Below, in pieces: positions 54,132 to 63,115 of a DNA stretch of 64,000 nucleotides. A program made the translations under genes and the position numbers. Under the pieces are notes generated by a model, which saw only the letters and a list, made by a program, of their open reading frames with translations, had not been told where the DNA came from and did not search any database. This stretch comes from Pseudomonas fluorescens (GTDB lineage Bacteria > Pseudomonadota > Gammaproteobacteria > Pseudomonadales > Pseudomonadaceae): assembly GCA_902825215.1 (NCBI GenBank), contig LR782234.1:5146001-5210000 (forward strand), in the 5' to 3' direction. The number at the start of each line of letters is the position of its first letter. The stretch's first letter is position 1.

Positions 54132-54731
54132 TTAAACCTCTAGCGTCTTGCCATCCACCGCATCACCAATCTTCAAAAAATGCCCCCCGGCAACATGGTG
54201 CAGCGTGCGCAAGCCGTCATGCCCGTCGAAATGCCAGCGCGCTTCGCTGAACACGCGCTCATCAGCATGGGCGGCGATCACTTCGGCGAGGAACAGGTCA
54301 TATTGCTGATGGTTACGGGGTTCCGGCAGCAGGCGGCATTCGAGCCAGGCGACGCAGCCGTCGAGCAGTGGCGCGGCAACCTGTTCGCCGATAAAGGTCT
54401 GCAGACCGTAGGCCTGAAACTTGTCCCGCCCCTGGCTCTGGGTGATGTCCAGACCCGAGGTGTTGCCGACGGTTTGCACGATGTCGGCCTGATCGGCGCA
54501 CGGGACGTTAAGTACGAAGGTGCCGGAGGCTTCGAGCAACTGGCGGGTCCAGGTGGATTTATCGAGCACCACAGCGACTTTTGGCGGTTCGAAATCCAGG
54601 GGCATGGCCCAGGCGGCGGCCATGATGTTGCGCTGGCCATCGTGCGCCGCGCTGACCAGCACGGTCGGGCCGTGATTGAGCAACCGGTAGGCTTTGTTCA
54701 GGGGCACCGGGCGGCGGTGAGAATCGCTCAT
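54132..54731 (-). CDS. Flavin reductase family protein
   Basis: 199-aa FMN-binding split-barrel protein (VLVSAAHDGQRNIMAAAWAM, STWTRQLLEASGTFVLNV). Such proteins reduce flavin with NAD(P)H or act as flavoenzymes themselves. ATG 54731; the frame continues upstream through a palindromic repeat and is not believed. Confidence 0.85.
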   Translation of the reverse strand: MSDSHRRPVPLNKAYRLLNHGPTVLVSAAHDGQRNIMAAAWAMPLDFEPPKVAVVLDKSTWTRQLLEASGTFVLNVPCADQADIVQTVGNTSGLDITQSQGRDKFQAYGLQTFIGEQVAAPLLDGCVAWLECRLLPEPRNHQQYDLFLAEVIAAHADERVFSEARWHFDGHDGLRTLHHVAGGHFLKIGDAVDGKTLEV

Positions 54732-54807
54732 GGGGTCTGCTCCGCGAATAAAGGAGCCGATTGTAGCGCTGCGACTGAAGAAACACAGAACCTGTGGCAC
54801 TTCGGTG

Positions 54808-54834
54808 ATCGTTCCCACGCTCTGCGTGGGAACG
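54808..54834. repeat. Half-copy of the GATCGTTCCCACGC palindrome
   Basis: GTTCCCACGC-TCTGC-GTGGGAAC, the outer hairpin only of the elements at 5007 and 20179. Confidence 0.7.
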
Positions 54835-54846
54835 ACCAGCAGGGTG

Positions 54847-56163
54847 TCAGTGCAACAGCTGATTGGCGAACTGCCCCACCGCGTCCACGACTTTCTGCGC
54901 ACCGTCCTGAATCTCGACAATCACCGTCCCCGCTTCTGCCGCCAGCGCCAGCCCTTGCTCGGCCTGGAGCTTGCCGTCGGTCATCAGCGCCACGGCATTG
55001 CGCGCCATCTCCTGGTTCTGCCGCACCACGGTGACGATCTCTTCGGTCGCCTGGCTGGTGCGCGAGGCCAGTTGTCGCACCTCGTCGGCCACCACGGCAA
55101 AACCACGGCCCTGCTCACCGGCGCGCGCCGCCTCAATGGCAGCGTTGAGCGCCAGCAGGTTGGTCTGTTCGGCAATGCCGCTGATGGTCTTGACGATGGT
55201 GCCGATCACCTGCGACTGCTCGTTCAGTGCCTCAATGCCCTCACCCGCCGCTTGCATGTGTCGCGACAGATCACGCATGACGTTGACCGCCTCGGTGACC
55301 ACGGTGGTGCCACGTTGCGCCGTGCTGTCGGTTTGTTGCGAGGTGCTGTAGGCAATGCTGGCCGCGTCGGCAACGGCTTGCTCGCGGTTGACCTGATCGG
55401 TGATGACCGTGGCGAACTTCACCACTTTGTACAGTTTGTCGTTGGCATCAACCACCGGGTTGTAGGACGCTTCCAGCCAGACATCGCGGCCATGGCTGTC
55501 GATACGCTTGAAACGACCCGCGACGAATTCACCATTGTTCAACCGCCGCCAGAAATTCTGGTATTCGCCGCTGTTGTATTCCTCCGGCGCGCAGAATGTG
55601 CGGTGATGTTTGCCCTTGATCTGCGCCAGGCTGTAACCCATGCCGTTGAGAAAGCGATCGTTGGCGGTGAGCACGTTACCGTTGAGATCGAATTCGATCA
55701 CGGCGGTAGAGCGCACCAGCGCACCAATCAGGTTTTCATGCTCGCGGGAGGCTTCGATGGTGCGGGTCAGGTCGCTGGCGTAGAACGAAATGTGTCGGAT
55801 CCGGCCATCGGAAGAACGCACCGGCTGGACGATCGAGCGCAGCCATGCTTCCTCGCCGTTGCCACGCATCAGACGCACGGCACCGGCAAAATGCTCGCCA
55901 CGGGTCATCGCGTTCTTGAAGCGCAGATGGAATTCGTTGGTTTTGACGTGCGCTGGCACAAGGTCTTCGATCGCCCGACCGATCAGGTCCTGGCTCTTGT
56001 AGAGCATCTCGCCAAGGAAGTTCTGGTTGACCGACCGAATCCGCCCGTCGGGCTCAAGTGTCAGCGCCAGCATTTCGCTTTCCAGGCTTTCCTTCACTTG
56101 CACAAGGCTGGAGAGTTCTTCACGGAGAGCGGCCAGCTCTTGCTTCAAGCGTTTATTGAACAT
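54847..56163 (-). CDS. Soluble chemotaxis transducer with two PAS domains (BdlA-like)
   Basis: 438-aa cytoplasmic receptor without membrane segments: an N-terminal coiled coil (residues 1-30), PAS1 (LEPDGRIRSVNQNFLGEM), PAS2 (DLNGNVLTANDRFLNGMGYS), and a short MCP hairpin with tip EQTNLLALNAAIEAARAG. The layout matches P. aeruginosa BdlA (biofilm dispersal) and Aer-type sensors, so redox or energy sensing is likely. Which one cannot be told from sequence. Confidence 0.9.
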   Translation of the reverse strand: MFNKRLKQELAALREELSSLVQVKESLESEMLALTLEPDGRIRSVNQNFLGEMLYKSQDLIGRAIEDLVPAHVKTNEFHLRFKNAMTRGEHFAGAVRLMRGNGEEAWLRSIVQPVRSSDGRIRHISFYASDLTRTIEASREHENLIGALVRSTAVIEFDLNGNVLTANDRFLNGMGYSLAQIKGKHHRTFCAPEEYNSGEYQNFWRRLNNGEFVAGRFKRIDSHGRDVWLEASYNPVVDANDKLYKVVKFATVITDQVNREQAVADAASIAYSTSQQTDSTAQRGTTVVTEAVNVMRDLSRHMQAAGEGIEALNEQSQVIGTIVKTISGIAEQTNLLALNAAIEAARAGEQGRGFAVVADEVRQLASRTSQATEEIVTVVRQNQEMARNAVALMTDGKLQAEQGLALAAEAGTVIVEIQDGAQKVVDAVGQFANQLLH

Positions 56164-56278
56164 GGGAAAGCACCGATGGCAGGGTTGAACACGGCGTACA
56201 ACCTAGCCATCGGCCTTGCGGAGCTTTTCTGAAGCGGCCTGGATACCCGTCAGTCGAAAATAGTTCAGCGGTTCCGGC

Positions 56279-57592
56279 TCACGCAGCGCCGGCAGCCTGG
56301 CACGGTCCCGTGCGTGGCATGCGAGCGCCGAAATAACCTGCCGTGAGAATGCCCACCATCCCCATCACTGCGCAGAACATTACGCAGATCCACGGGCTCC
56401 ACGGCATCAATCCGATCAACAACAGCGGCGTGATGCTCGCCCACGCCGCATAGGCAATGTTGTAGGTAAAGGAAATGCCCGACACACGAATGCGCGCCGG
56501 AAACAGCCCGACCATCACCGAAGGCACCGCACCCACCACCCCGCAGCCGAGCCCGGCCACGGCATAGGCCAGGCCAATCCACTGCCCACCTGCGATCAGA
56601 CAGGCATACAGCACGCCGATGCCCAGCGGCAGCAACAGGCTATAGAGCATGACCGTGCGCCAGGCGCCAATGCGATCGACCAGCAGACCGGCCAGCACGC
56701 AACCGATGTTGAGGAAAACGATGCCCAACGCACTGAGGCCGAAGGTGTGGCTGGCGGTCATGCCAAAGGTCTTTTGCATCATCGTCGGCGTAATCACCAC
56801 GAACACCACCACCGCCGACGTCAGCACGCAGGTCAGCAGCATCGCCGGCAACATCGCCAGCCGATGCTCGCGCAGGACGGTGCGCAGCGGCAATTCGATG
56901 CGCGCTTCACGCTGCGCTTCCATGGCCACAAATACCGGTGTTTCACTCAACCAGCGCCGCAGATAAACCCCAATCACGCCGAACACTCCGCCAAGCAGGA
57001 AGGGATAACGCCAGGCGTAATCAAGAATTTCCGCTGGAGTGAATACCTGGGCGAGGAAGGTCGCGGTCAGTGCGCCGATCAGGTAACCGAAGGTCAGCCC
57101 GGCCTGCAAAAAGCCCAGGGCATACCCGCGATGTCCGGCTGGCGCGTGTTCGGCGACGAACACCCAGGCGCTCGGCACTTCACCGCCCACGGCCGCGCCC
57201 TGAAGAATGCGCAGCGCCAGCAACAGCAGCGGCGCGAAATAACCGATCTGGGCATAAGTCGGCATGATCCCGATCAGCAGGCACGGCAGCGCCATCATCA
57301 GGATGCTCAGGCTGAAAACTTTTTTGCGCCCCAGACGGTCGGCGAAATGCGCCATCAGGATGCCGCCCAGCGGCCGTGCCAGATAGCCGGTGACGAAGAT
57401 GCCGAAGCTCTGCAGCAGACGCAGCCACTCGGGCATTTCCGGCGGGAAGAACAACTGACTGAGGGTCAGGGCAAAAAATACGAAAATGATGAAGTCGTAA
57501 ATTTCCAGCGCCCCGCCAAGGGCCGCAAGGCCGAGGGTCTTGTAGTCGGAGCGGCTGAACGGCGCAGGTCTGGCCGGGGTTTGGGCAGTCAT
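56279..57592 (-). CDS. MFS metabolite:H+ symporter
   Basis: 437-aa major-facilitator transporter of the metabolite:H+ symporter (ProP/ShiA/CitA-like) group. Motifs: RPLGGILMAHFADRLGRKK after TM2 and GGEVPSAWVFVAEHAPAGHR after TM4. Imports an organic acid or osmolyte; substrate not readable. Confidence 0.88.
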   Translation of the reverse strand: MTAQTPARPAPFSRSDYKTLGLAALGGALEIYDFIIFVFFALTLSQLFFPPEMPEWLRLLQSFGIFVTGYLARPLGGILMAHFADRLGRKKVFSLSILMMALPCLLIGIMPTYAQIGYFAPLLLLALRILQGAAVGGEVPSAWVFVAEHAPAGHRGYALGFLQAGLTFGYLIGALTATFLAQVFTPAEILDYAWRYPFLLGGVFGVIGVYLRRWLSETPVFVAMEAQREARIELPLRTVLREHRLAMLPAMLLTCVLTSAVVVFVVITPTMMQKTFGMTASHTFGLSALGIVFLNIGCVLAGLLVDRIGAWRTVMLYSLLLPLGIGVLYACLIAGGQWIGLAYAVAGLGCGVVGAVPSVMVGLFPARIRVSGISFTYNIAYAAWASITPLLLIGLMPWSPWICVMFCAVMGMVGILTAGYFGARMPRTGPCQAAGAA

Positions 57593-57758
57593 CGCAAAGA
57601 ACTCTGGATCAGGCAGAAAACCAAGGCGCCCATGGTCTACGCAAATGGGCGGGGGGACAAGCCGTTAGACCATGGTCATGGTTTGCGAAAACCTGCTCAA
57701 CAAAACGGTAGCGCTTGATTTACTGTAAATGCCTGTCTGCGTGGTGAGACCGCTGCCC

Positions 57759-57848
57759 TGTAGGAGTGAGCCTGCTCGCGATGGCGTCCGCTCAGTCACT
57801 GAATGTGTTGAATGCGCTTGCGCTATCGCGAGCAGGCTCACTCCTACA
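57759..57848. repeat. REP doublet (type TGTAGGAGTGAGC)
   Basis: TGTAGGAGTGAGCCTGCTCG ... CGAGCAGGCTCACTCCTACA; it fills most of the 315-base gap between the divergent MFS and atoE genes. Confidence 0.85.
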
Positions 57849-57907
57849 AGGGATTTGTGTTTCGCCTGCCAGATCAAAATAACCATAAAAATTCCGAGGT
57901 ATTCCCC

Positions 57908-59326
57908 GTGGCCGTTGATATCGAAGATAGCCGCTCTGCGCGCTTTGCCCTGCGCTGTTCAAGTTTTGCCGAACGCTGGTTTCCCGATTCCTGGGTATTC
58001 GCTGCGCTGGCCGTGATCATCGTCGCCCTCGCCACGCTGGCGATGGGCGCCAAACCGACGGCGGCAGCGATGGCCTTCGGCGACGGCTTCTGGAGTCTGA
58101 TTCCGTTCACCATGCAGATGGCCTTCGTGGTGATCGGCGGCTACGTGGTCGCCAGCTCTCCGCCTGCGGTCAAACTGATCGACCGACTGGCGCGGATCCC
58201 GAAAAACGGCCGCTCCGCCGTGGCCTGGGTGGCGTTGATCTCGATGGTCGCATCGTTGCTCAACTGGGGCCTGTCGCTGGTCTTCGGCGGTTTGCTGGTG
58301 CGTGCCCTCGCTCGGCGTACCGACCTGAAAATGGATTACCGCGCCGCCGGTGCGGCGGCCTATCTGGGCCTTGGCGCGGTGTGGGCGCTGGGTTTGTCGT
58401 CGTCCGCCGCGCAACTGCAGGCCAACCCTGCCAGCCTGCCGCCGTCGATCCTGTCGATCACCGGGGTGATTCCGTTCACCGAAACGATTTTCCTCTGGCA
58501 GTCAGGCGTGATGCTGCTGGCACTCATCGTGATCTCGATCATCATCGCGTACGCCACCGCACCCGGCCCGAACTCGGCGCGCGACGCCAAGGCCTGCGGC
58601 ATCGACCCGGCGTTCAACCTGCCGCCACTGCAACCGCGCACGCGACCGGGCGAATGGCTGGAACACAGCCCGCTGTTGATTATCGTGCTGGTGCTGCTAG
58701 CGGCGGGATGGCTGTTCCACGAGTTCTCGACGAAACCGGCAATCACCGCGATTTCCGGGCTCAACACCTACAACTTCCTGTTCATCATGCTCGGTGCCCT
58801 GCTGCACTGGCGCCCGCGCAGCTTCCTCGATGCGGTGGCGCGCGCCGTGCCGACCACCACTGGCGTGCTGATCCAGTTCCCGCTGTACGGCTCGATCGCT
58901 GCGCTGATGACCACGGTCAAAGGCGCCGACGCACAGACCCTGGCGCATCACATCTCGACGTTCTTCGTCAGCATCGCCTCGCATGACACCTATGCGCTGC
59001 TGATGGGCGTTTATTCGGCGATTCTGGGCTTTTTCATTCCATCGGGCGGCGGCAAATGGATCATCGAAGCGCCGTACGTGATGCAGGTCGCCAACGACTT
59101 GCAGTACCACCTGGGCTGGGCGGTGCAGATCTACAACGCCGCCGAAGCGCTGCCGAACCTGATCAACCCGTTTTACATGCTGCCGCTGCTCGGCGTACTG
59201 GGCTTGAAGGCGCGAGATCTGATCGGCTTCTCGTTCGTGCAGCTGCTGGTGCATACGCCGCTGGTGCTGCTGTTGCTGTGGGCGCTGGGGACAACATTGG
59301 CATACACGCCGCCGGTGATGCCGTAA
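57908..59326 (+). CDS. atoE: Short-chain fatty acid transporter
   Basis: 472-aa membrane carrier of the AtoE family, importing short-chain fatty acids such as acetoacetate or butyrate. About 12 hydrophobic segments; PSGGGKWIIEAPYV and ASHDTYALLMGVYSAILGFF are characteristic. GTG 57908 (VAVDIEDSRSARFALRCS) has GAGGT 7 bases upstream; the longer frame begins inside the REP. Confidence 0.9.
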   Translation: MAVDIEDSRSARFALRCSSFAERWFPDSWVFAALAVIIVALATLAMGAKPTAAAMAFGDGFWSLIPFTMQMAFVVIGGYVVASSPPAVKLIDRLARIPKNGRSAVAWVALISMVASLLNWGLSLVFGGLLVRALARRTDLKMDYRAAGAAAYLGLGAVWALGLSSSAAQLQANPASLPPSILSITGVIPFTETIFLWQSGVMLLALIVISIIIAYATAPGPNSARDAKACGIDPAFNLPPLQPRTRPGEWLEHSPLLIIVLVLLAAGWLFHEFSTKPAITAISGLNTYNFLFIMLGALLHWRPRSFLDAVARAVPTTTGVLIQFPLYGSIAALMTTVKGADAQTLAHHISTFFVSIASHDTYALLMGVYSAILGFFIPSGGGKWIIEAPYVMQVANDLQYHLGWAVQIYNAAEALPNLINPFYMLPLLGVLGLKARDLIGFSFVQLLVHTPLVLLLLWALGTTLAYTPPVMP

Positions 59327-59332
59327 GCCGAT

Positions 59333-59366
59333 TTGAATGCACCTGCTCTTGGGCAGGTGCATTCAA
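59333..59366. terminator. Perfect 14-base hairpin after atoE
   Basis: TTGAATGCACCTGC-TCTTGG-GCAGGTGCATTCAA. No T tract, so if it stops transcription it is not a classic terminator. It overlaps the end of the hepT remnant. Confidence 0.5.
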
Positions 59367-59413
59367 CCCTGATCGGTGGGTTCGACGTAGTCAGCCAGCC
59401 GATTCTCGTTCAT
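59363..59413 (-). pseudogene. Remnant of HepT-like toxin gene (16 codons)
   Basis: ATG at 59413 overlaps the stop of the MntA-like gene (ATGA), the usual coupling of mntA-hepT pairs. It reads MNENRLADYVEPTDQG and then stops; the first nine residues match the start of HepT (DUF86) proteins (family start M-x-E-R-L-A-D-Y-L). The remaining hundred or so residues are absent, replaced by the hairpin and atoE. Confidence 0.6.
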
Positions 59414-59700
59414 ACGGGTCGCGCCTGATCAAGCACCTGCTGGCGAAATTTCGGTGGCAGGTCTCCGGGAGTCAGCACTTCGACCGCAACGCCCAGCAAA
59501 TCCTCAAGCTCAACCTGAAGTCCGCCCAGATCAAACAGCGTGGTGCCGGGTAGCGGATCCACCAGCAGATCAAGATCGCTCCCGTCCAGATCCGTTCCGA
59601 GCAATGCCGAACCAAACACGCGTGGGTTGGCCACACGAAAGCGACCGATCACTTCGCGGACGGCGGACCTTTGCAAATCGAGAGCAGTGGAAGGTTTCAT
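59410..59700 (-). CDS. MntA-like minimal nucleotidyltransferase
   Basis: 96-aa protein of the pol-beta minimal nucleotidyltransferase fold. Motif FGSALLGTDLDGSDLDLLVD (GSx10DxD) holds the catalytic acids. In HepT-MntA toxin-antitoxin pairs this protein neutralises the HEPN toxin by AMPylating it. Here the toxin is only a stub, so the gene may be an orphan antitoxin. Confidence 0.9.
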   Translation of the reverse strand: MKPSTALDLQRSAVREVIGRFRVANPRVFGSALLGTDLDGSDLDLLVDPLPGTTLFDLGGLQVELEDLLGVAVEVLTPGDLPPKFRQQVLDQARPV

Positions 59701-59914
59701 GGCTCACTCGTGAAAAAGACAGTTGCTGCAGTCTAGCAGTGGGGGGCGCGCCAGGCACCGCACGGATTGTCCCAGTCGTTACATGGCATGTTTGCTGCCG
59801 GATCGAAGCACTCATGAAAGAATCACAACCAACCGCTTTTCTGTCAAACGCCACTGATCCACTATGAGCCGGCCCCGACACTCGCGGGAACTCCACGCTG
59901 AAAAGGATCTGAGC

Positions 59915-61102
59915 ATGTTCAAGTTCGCAGGACTTTCCCCCGCCGCACTGGCCCTCACCGCACTGATGCTGAGCGCGTCCGCCCACGCCGATGTCGATCT
60001 GAAACTGGGCAGCACCGAACGCGTTACCCGCCTCTTCGCTTACCCCAACAACTGCAGCGTGATCTGCTTCCGCAACTGGACGCTGGAACAGACTGTCGCT
60101 CATTACCTGACCCAGAGCGTGCAACGTGATGGTTATGCCGACGCCAAGGTGCTGGTGAAGACCGACAACGATCAGCTTTACGCCGAAATCTCTGGTGTGC
60201 CGCAGGGTTACGACAAAGCGCTGACCGCACTGCTTGATGCGGGGGATCTGGCCTACAGCGGTGCCAGCAAGCTCAACGCCGATGGCAAATGGGCTTACAG
60301 CTGGTATCTGTTCCTGCCACTGGGCATGGCTTTGGAAAACCGCAAAAGCATCGAGTTGCTGCACTTTCCGCCGGATTACTCGCTGACTCAGGCGCAGGAT
60401 TACTTGCGCTCCAACACCACCGATCGCTGGGCGACGTTGCTCACGGACAATGGCATTCCCGCCGAGCAGACGCCGGCTTATCAGACCATCATCGACATCG
60501 CCCCGATTGCCGCGCCGTCCAATGCCGGTAGCGACCTGGAAGGCGTGTACGACTATTTCAAGGATTACCAGACCACGCTGGTCAAACAGTTCAGCCAGAC
60601 CACCAGCGGCACGACGCTGCCGATGGTCGCGTTCGGTGCGCCGGTGCGTAACTGGATCAAACAGCAATACGGGCCGACCGTCAGCGTGTTGGGCCTGGCG
60701 ACCATCAGCCCGAGCGAAGGCGTGAACGTGCCGGTGCTCGGCTCCAACCACCCTAGCTACATCTGGTACGCCGCCGACCCGAAAAGCTATACCGGTGACG
60801 ATGCGCAGGCCAAAGCGGATGCCGCCGGCCTGAAAGTCATGGGCCAGGATTTGAGCGCCGCCTGCTGGCAGGCCGGCATGGGCAGCAAACCCGGCAGCAA
60901 CGCGCAGACCACGCTCAACACTTGCACGCAAACCTGGCAGGTCACGCAGAAAGTCAAAACCTGCGAACTGTTCTATACCTCGATCCGCAACCTGACACCG
61001 GAGCAGGCGGCAACCCAGTGCGCGACCACGCCGGTCAAAGCCCAGCTGAAACAGCTGAAAGCGCCTCTCCCTGCTACCGCTATTCCCGCCCCGCATCTGT
61101 AA
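59915..61102 (+). CDS. Hypothetical secreted protein
   Basis: 395-aa precursor with a signal peptide (ALALTALMLSASAHA). The mature protein has six or more Cys (CSVICF early; CW, CTQTW, CELF, QCATT late), suggesting disulfides in the periplasm. No family recognised. ATG 59915 has AAAAGGA upstream. Confidence 0.75.
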   Translation: MFKFAGLSPAALALTALMLSASAHADVDLKLGSTERVTRLFAYPNNCSVICFRNWTLEQTVAHYLTQSVQRDGYADAKVLVKTDNDQLYAEISGVPQGYDKALTALLDAGDLAYSGASKLNADGKWAYSWYLFLPLGMALENRKSIELLHFPPDYSLTQAQDYLRSNTTDRWATLLTDNGIPAEQTPAYQTIIDIAPIAAPSNAGSDLEGVYDYFKDYQTTLVKQFSQTTSGTTLPMVAFGAPVRNWIKQQYGPTVSVLGLATISPSEGVNVPVLGSNHPSYIWYAADPKSYTGDDAQAKADAAGLKVMGQDLSAACWQAGMGSKPGSNAQTTLNTCTQTWQVTQKVKTCELFYTSIRNLTPEQAATQCATTPVKAQLKQLKAPLPATAIPAPHL

Positions 61103-61116
61103 AAACACCGATCAGA

Positions 61117-61146
61117 TTCCCGTGTCAGCGTTGGCTGACGCGGGAA
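61117..61146. terminator. Hairpin after the secreted protein gene
   Basis: TTCCCGTGTCAGC-GTTG-GCTGACGCGGGAA, 13 pairs with one G-U; no T run follows. Confidence 0.5.
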
Positions 61147-61281
61147 TAAGCGATTCTCGCCTGTCAGATATGACAGTAGACCGGCTATACCTGTAAGCAC
61201 TAGATTGGATCCATGCTTTACACAAGGGCCGACAGGACGTCGTCCCGGCAGCGTCGCACACTTGCGCGACAAGGGATGGCT

Positions 61282-61815
61282 ATGAATACCCACGCCGTGG
61301 CAGGCTCTGCCCCGCACGATACCGAAGGCATCTACCCCTTCTCCGGCCTGCCCGTGCGCCTCGGGTTTCCGTCCAGCGCCGACTTCGAAATCATTCATGA
61401 TTCTTATGCCAATCCGGTGGCCGTCGCCGCGCGCCGTGAATTTCTCGGTACGCACCGGATGTGCCGGGTGTCCGGGCAATTGCTGCCTTATCGCTGCCGG
61501 CAGACCCGCCAACTGCTCAGCGGCGTTCACCTGTACGACTCACGTTTTTGCGGATTGCTCGAACACGCCTGCGACCCGAACGCATTTCTCGACATGACCG
61601 AGTTGTGGCTGTGGTCACTCAAGGACATTCAGCGCGGCGAGCATCTGAGCATTGATTACGCCGCCACCGAAGGCAAACTGTTGCGCCAGTTTGCCTGCGG
61701 TTGCGGCTCCTCGCGTTGTCGTGGCTGGATCACCGGTTTCGACGAGCCGCCGAATCTTGAAGGCCAGCGCTTTCTCCAGCACTGGCGGCAATCGGCGGTC
61801 GCCAAGCGACTCTAA
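61282..61815 (+). CDS. SET-domain protein (putative protein-lysine methyltransferase)
   Basis: 177 aa. SET signatures: HACDPN at residues 95-100, DY at 125-126 and post-SET cysteines CGCGSSRC (139-146). Such proteins methylate lysine side chains with SAM; the bacterial target is unknown. ATG 61282 is preferred to 61276 because AAGGG then sits 6 bases away. Convergent with the carbonic anhydrase gene, overlapping it by 4 bases. Confidence 0.85.
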   Translation: MNTHAVAGSAPHDTEGIYPFSGLPVRLGFPSSADFEIIHDSYANPVAVAARREFLGTHRMCRVSGQLLPYRCRQTRQLLSGVHLYDSRFCGLLEHACDPNAFLDMTELWLWSLKDIQRGEHLSIDYAATEGKLLRQFACGCGSSRCRGWITGFDEPPNLEGQRFLQHWRQSAVAKRL

Positions 61816-62456
61816 GCCGGACCAACCGGGCGCAAGCGATACTGCGGCGGCAGTTGCTCGAACCCGCTGATGGTGGTGTTGAGACTTTTCCAGCGGCCAT
61901 CCTTGATGCCGTAAATGCAGCCGTGGATCGACAGGCTCTGACCGCGATGCCAGGCGTTCTGGATGATGCTGGTGTGCGCGACGTTGGCCACTTGCTGGAT
62001 GACATTGAGTTCGCACATCCGGTCGACCTGCTCTTCTTCAGTCGGCAGCTTGGCCAGCTCTTCGCGCTTTTCGTAGTACAGATCGCGGATCGAACGCAGC
62101 CAGCCATCGATCAGACCGAACTGGCGGTCCTGCATCGACGCGCGCACACCACCGCAGCCGTAATGGCCAGTGACGAGGATGTGTTTGACCTTGAGCACGT
62201 CCACCGCGTACTGGATCACCGACAGGCAGTTGAGGTCGGTGTGCAGCACCACGTTGGCGACGTTGCGGTGCACGAACAGATCGCCGGGCAGCATGCCGAC
62301 GATTTCGTTGGCCGGCACCCGCGCGTCGGAACAGCCGATCCAAAGGTATTCGGGGGTTTGCTGGCGCGCCAGTTTGGCGAAGAAATCCGGGTCTTCCTTG
62401 GTGATCGCGTCAGCCCAACGCTCGTTGTTATCAATCAGGTCTTGTAAGTCGTGCAT
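61812..62456 (-). CDS. can: Beta-class carbonic anhydrase
   Basis: Zinc enzyme interconverting CO2 and bicarbonate. 214 aa. Zinc ligands: Cys in IGCSDARVP (with the Asp-Arg dyad), then His and Cys in GHYGCGG. ATG 62456 (MHDLQDLIDNNERW) matches E. coli Can length (220 aa). Confidence 0.96.
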   Translation of the reverse strand: MHDLQDLIDNNERWADAITKEDPDFFAKLARQQTPEYLWIGCSDARVPANEIVGMLPGDLFVHRNVANVVLHTDLNCLSVIQYAVDVLKVKHILVTGHYGCGGVRASMQDRQFGLIDGWLRSIRDLYYEKREELAKLPTEEEQVDRMCELNVIQQVANVAHTSIIQNAWHRGQSLSIHGCIYGIKDGRWKSLNTTISGFEQLPPQYRLRPVGPA

Positions 62457-62598
62457 GGATAAGGCCTCAAGAAAGATGCGCTGGTTTGATAGACAACCGC
62501 CCGTCGGAGTCACGCCGGTAGGGCAAAGTGTTTCCGTTGGAATTCTCGTGCGCCGGATGAGTCCACTCCAAGTAAGGCCCACAGTATGAGGATTTGCC

Positions 62599-63003
62599 AT
62601 GACTGATTCACGACGCCCCTACGATGCGGCGCAACCGGAGCCCATCGATGATAACGAAGACCGCATGGGTTCAGTGCATGAGCTGGATTTCGACGACGAA
62701 GAGCCCAGCGCGAAGATCGGTGATGAGATTCCTGAACGTGAACGCGAGCAATTGATGCCCCGTGAGCGCGTGCGTGAGGCAGGTCTGACCGGCGGTTCGG
62801 TCGATGATCATCAGCCGACTGACGACGATCTGAGCCCGGAAACACTGATTCGCGACGACGGTGCCCGCGATGCCGACGAGATTGGCGAAGGCAATCCGGC
62901 GGACTGGGATCTAAGCGAGGTCGGTGAAAATGACATCGGCGGCGGTGACGGGCTGGATGAAGCTGAACTGGCGGACCTGGATCCGCTGGATGGCAAGCGC
63001 TGA
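62599..63003 (+). CDS. Acidic HPr-related/serine kinase-annotated protein
   Basis: 134-aa, extremely acidic and probably disordered protein (Asp/Glu-rich throughout, e.g. HELDFDDEEPSAKIGDEIPE). Pseudomonas homologues are often named HPr-related or serine kinase, but no HPr fold or kinase motif is visible here. In PA4677 position by memory. Confidence 0.75.
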   Translation: MTDSRRPYDAAQPEPIDDNEDRMGSVHELDFDDEEPSAKIGDEIPEREREQLMPRERVREAGLTGGSVDDHQPTDDDLSPETLIRDDGARDADEIGEGNPADWDLSEVGENDIGGGDGLDEAELADLDPLDGKR

Positions 63004-63024
63004 TGTGCGCTGTCTGACAGGACG

Positions 63025-63102
63025 CCTTCGCGAGCAGGCTCGCTCCCACAGGTTTCCGGGTTGATCCCAAAACCCAACGTGGGAGCGAGCCTGCTCGCGA
63101 AG
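63025..63102. repeat. REP doublet (type GTGGGAGCGAGC)
   Basis: CTTCGCGAGCAGGCTCGCTC ... GAGCGAGCCTGCTCGCGAAG, about 30 bases between. Confidence 0.85.
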
Positions 63103-63115
63103 CTTTTAAACTCCT

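Noticed and set aside
1164..63102. CRISPR array
   Set aside because: The repeated elements are scattered REP palindromes without regular spacers, and no cas genes are present.
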